Source: an archaeon (GTDB lineage Archaea > Thermoproteota > Nitrososphaeria > Nitrososphaerales > UBA183). Taken from it: a DNA stretch of 64,000 bases. Both the position numbers and the translations under genes were made by a program. Every line of letters starts with the position of its first letter. Positions within the stretch are counted from its first letter, which is position 1. The notes under the pieces were generated by a model. That model made no database searches. It was not told the origin of the DNA and worked only from the letters and a program-made list of their open reading frames with translations. This document shows, piece by piece, positions 63,009 to 64,000 of the stretch. The DNA lies in assembly GCA_021788415.1 (NCBI GenBank), contig JAJYKR010000001.1, forward strand, positions 1 through 64,000. The letters run 5' to 3'.

Positions 63009-63197
63009 CAGAAGGTGGGTTCATCGATCTTGGCGGCTCGGTTCCAGTTTCGGGTCCTTGCCGAAATGAGTGCGAGTTATCCTGCGCAGAGTGTATGATC
63101 GCCCACAGAGGTGTGCGAAAGGGCATGGGCCATCCCTGCGGAGGCATGATGGACCACGTGTATGGCTTTTATCATCCCGAAATGACTACGCGGTCTG

Positions 63198-64000
63198 TTG
63201 GTGAGGCGGCTCCGTTTTTCCGCCAAGGGCTTGGAAGAGGTCCGACGACATTCATGGAGAGACGAATACAAGGAACTACTGTACGCCGCCCTGAGGCTCA
63301 AGCCTGACCAGCTGATTGTAGACGTGGGATGCGGGACAGGCGCGTTCAGTAGAATTCTCGCTGAGAAGCTCGACTGGAAATGGGGTGGCAGAATCATAGG
63401 TATCGACAGGGACTCGAAGCTTCTGGCGGCCGCGAGGAGGCTCGCATCGGCGTCGGGCCTTTCCCCACGGCTTGAGTTCATGGAGGGCGACGCGAAGAAT
63501 ATCCAGTTGCCTGACGAATACGCGGACAGAGTGGTATGCCAGGCCCTCCTGTGGCTTATGACCGAAAATGACAGGGCCAATGTCCTGAAGGAAATGATCC
63601 GCATCTGCAAAAGGGGCGGGTTAGTAGCTGCAGTCGAAGGCTCGATCGACACATCGGTGGGGTGGTTCCCCGACGACCCAAGGTTGACCGAACTCTATGC
63701 AAAGAGCACATCTGCCATGCTGAAAGGCTACAAGAAGGTCTACGGCTATGATAGAAGCATAGGGTACAAGATCCCCTCTCTGTTCAAGGAGCTCGGACTG
63801 TCTCAGGTTCGGCTGGATGGTATCACAGATGCGAGGCTGCGCTCTGACGACCGCTTCCCTTCTGACCACAGCCGCGGCGTACTCAAACTCTGGTATCTCC
63901 AGTATCCGAAGCAACTACTCTCGAAGGTAGACAAGATCGCCGGCGAGAGGGGAAAGAAAGCATTCATCGAAAAGAACGAGCGCGTTCTAACGGCGGGTGG
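63198..64000 (+). CDS. SAM-dependent methyltransferase (3' end beyond window)
   Basis: A class I methyltransferase, at least 267 codons, still open at the window end. The SAM-binding loop is L-I-V-D-V-G-C-G-T-G-A-F near residue 45, then IIGIDRDSKLL as strand 2 with its acidic end, and GDAKNIQLPDEYADRVVCQALL as the adenine/motif region. A CTTTTATCA box (about 63173) is 25-28 nt before TTG 63198/GTG 63201, so either may start translation. The substrate is unknown; the middle (WFPDDPRLTELYAKS) resembles UbiE/MenG-like or small-molecule methyltransferases only loosely. Confidence 0.82.
   Translation, partial: MVRRLRFSAKGLEEVRRHSWRDEYKELLYAALRLKPDQLIVDVGCGTGAFSRILAEKLDWKWGGRIIGIDRDSKLLAAARRLASASGLSPRLEFMEGDAKNIQLPDEYADRVVCQALLWLMTENDRANVLKEMIRICKRGGLVAAVEGSIDTSVGWFPDDPRLTELYAKSTSAMLKGYKKVYGYDRSIGYKIPSLFKELGLSQVRLDGITDARLRSDDRFPSDHSRGVLKLWYLQYPKQLLSKVDKIAGERGKKAFIEKNERVLTAG

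Noticed and set aside
63077..63914. Minus-strand frames at the window end
   Set aside because: They are shadows of the plus-strand methyltransferase, whose SAM motif is clear.

Overview
The window is a high-GC archaeal chromosome segment. The evidence for an archaeon is consistent: archaeal-type AlaRS and LeuRS, aIF2-beta, TFB, topoisomerase VI A and B, the RIO1 and PNO1-like KH ribosome-biogenesis proteins, a TRAM protein, an aKMT-type lysine methyltransferase, and many genes with a TATA box 25-31 nt before a start codon (leaderless type). TTG starts are very common. GrpE-DnaK-DnaJ, a divergent FtsZ-like protein and a tRNA with extra inserts fit the Thaumarchaeota/Nitrososphaeria side of the TACK archaea. 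No ammonia-oxidation gene is present. The lineage is an inference.

Layout. 0-9.4 kb: GNAT, alaS-leuS, a tiny zinc ribbon, a ferritin-like/VIT1 membrane protein, an AraC-HTH/methylguanine methyltransferase fusion, argF. 9.4-16.8 kb: tRNA-Arg(UCU) with two inserts, two phosphohexomutases around thiL, a zincin-like protein with a broken HExxH, class II fumarase, an A-type Fe-S carrier, two coupled DUF131 membrane proteins. 16.8-21.1 kb: APC permease plus a frameshifted Rieske oxygenase, tRNA-Thr, threonine synthase, tRNA-Leu. 21.1-26 kb: a gene-poor island with small or broken ORFs, a tRNA 3'-end remnant, aKMT, TFB and TRAM proteins. 26-33 kb: hydrolase, phosphatase, OB-fold protein and a surface-glycan set (GT4 transferase, hexapeptide acyltransferase, Gfo/Idh/MocA dehydrogenase, sugar-dehydrogenase-like protein, DUF354). 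33-36 kb: tRNA-Gln, arsR-acr3-arsC, ZIP transporter. 36-43 kb: AmrS-type radical SAM protein, thioredoxin reductase, a large surface or secretory protein, glycine decarboxylase gcvPA-gcvPB. 43-50 kb: MIP18-like protein, FtsZ-like protein, metG, and an overlapping operon for disposal of SAM by-products (two MTA-phosphorylase-type genes, apt, ahcY), then aIF2-beta and DUF424. 50-59.3 kb: grpE-dnaK-dnaJ, rio1-KH, top6B-top6A, inositol-1-phosphate synthase. 59.3-64 kb: K+ channel, VOC and OsmC proteins separated by degenerate repeats, a membrane protein, and a methyltransferase cut by the window end.

The strongest oddities are three genes (top6B, a TFB and acr3) whose conserved N-termini are open but contain no ATG, GTG or TTG and line up on an in-frame CTG; the tRNA-Arg with two extra segments; a tRNA 3' remnant that ends a gene in the island; an FtsZ-like protein without the catalytic loop aspartates; and the broken zinc-site protein. 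I did not find a wholly new defence or mobile system.
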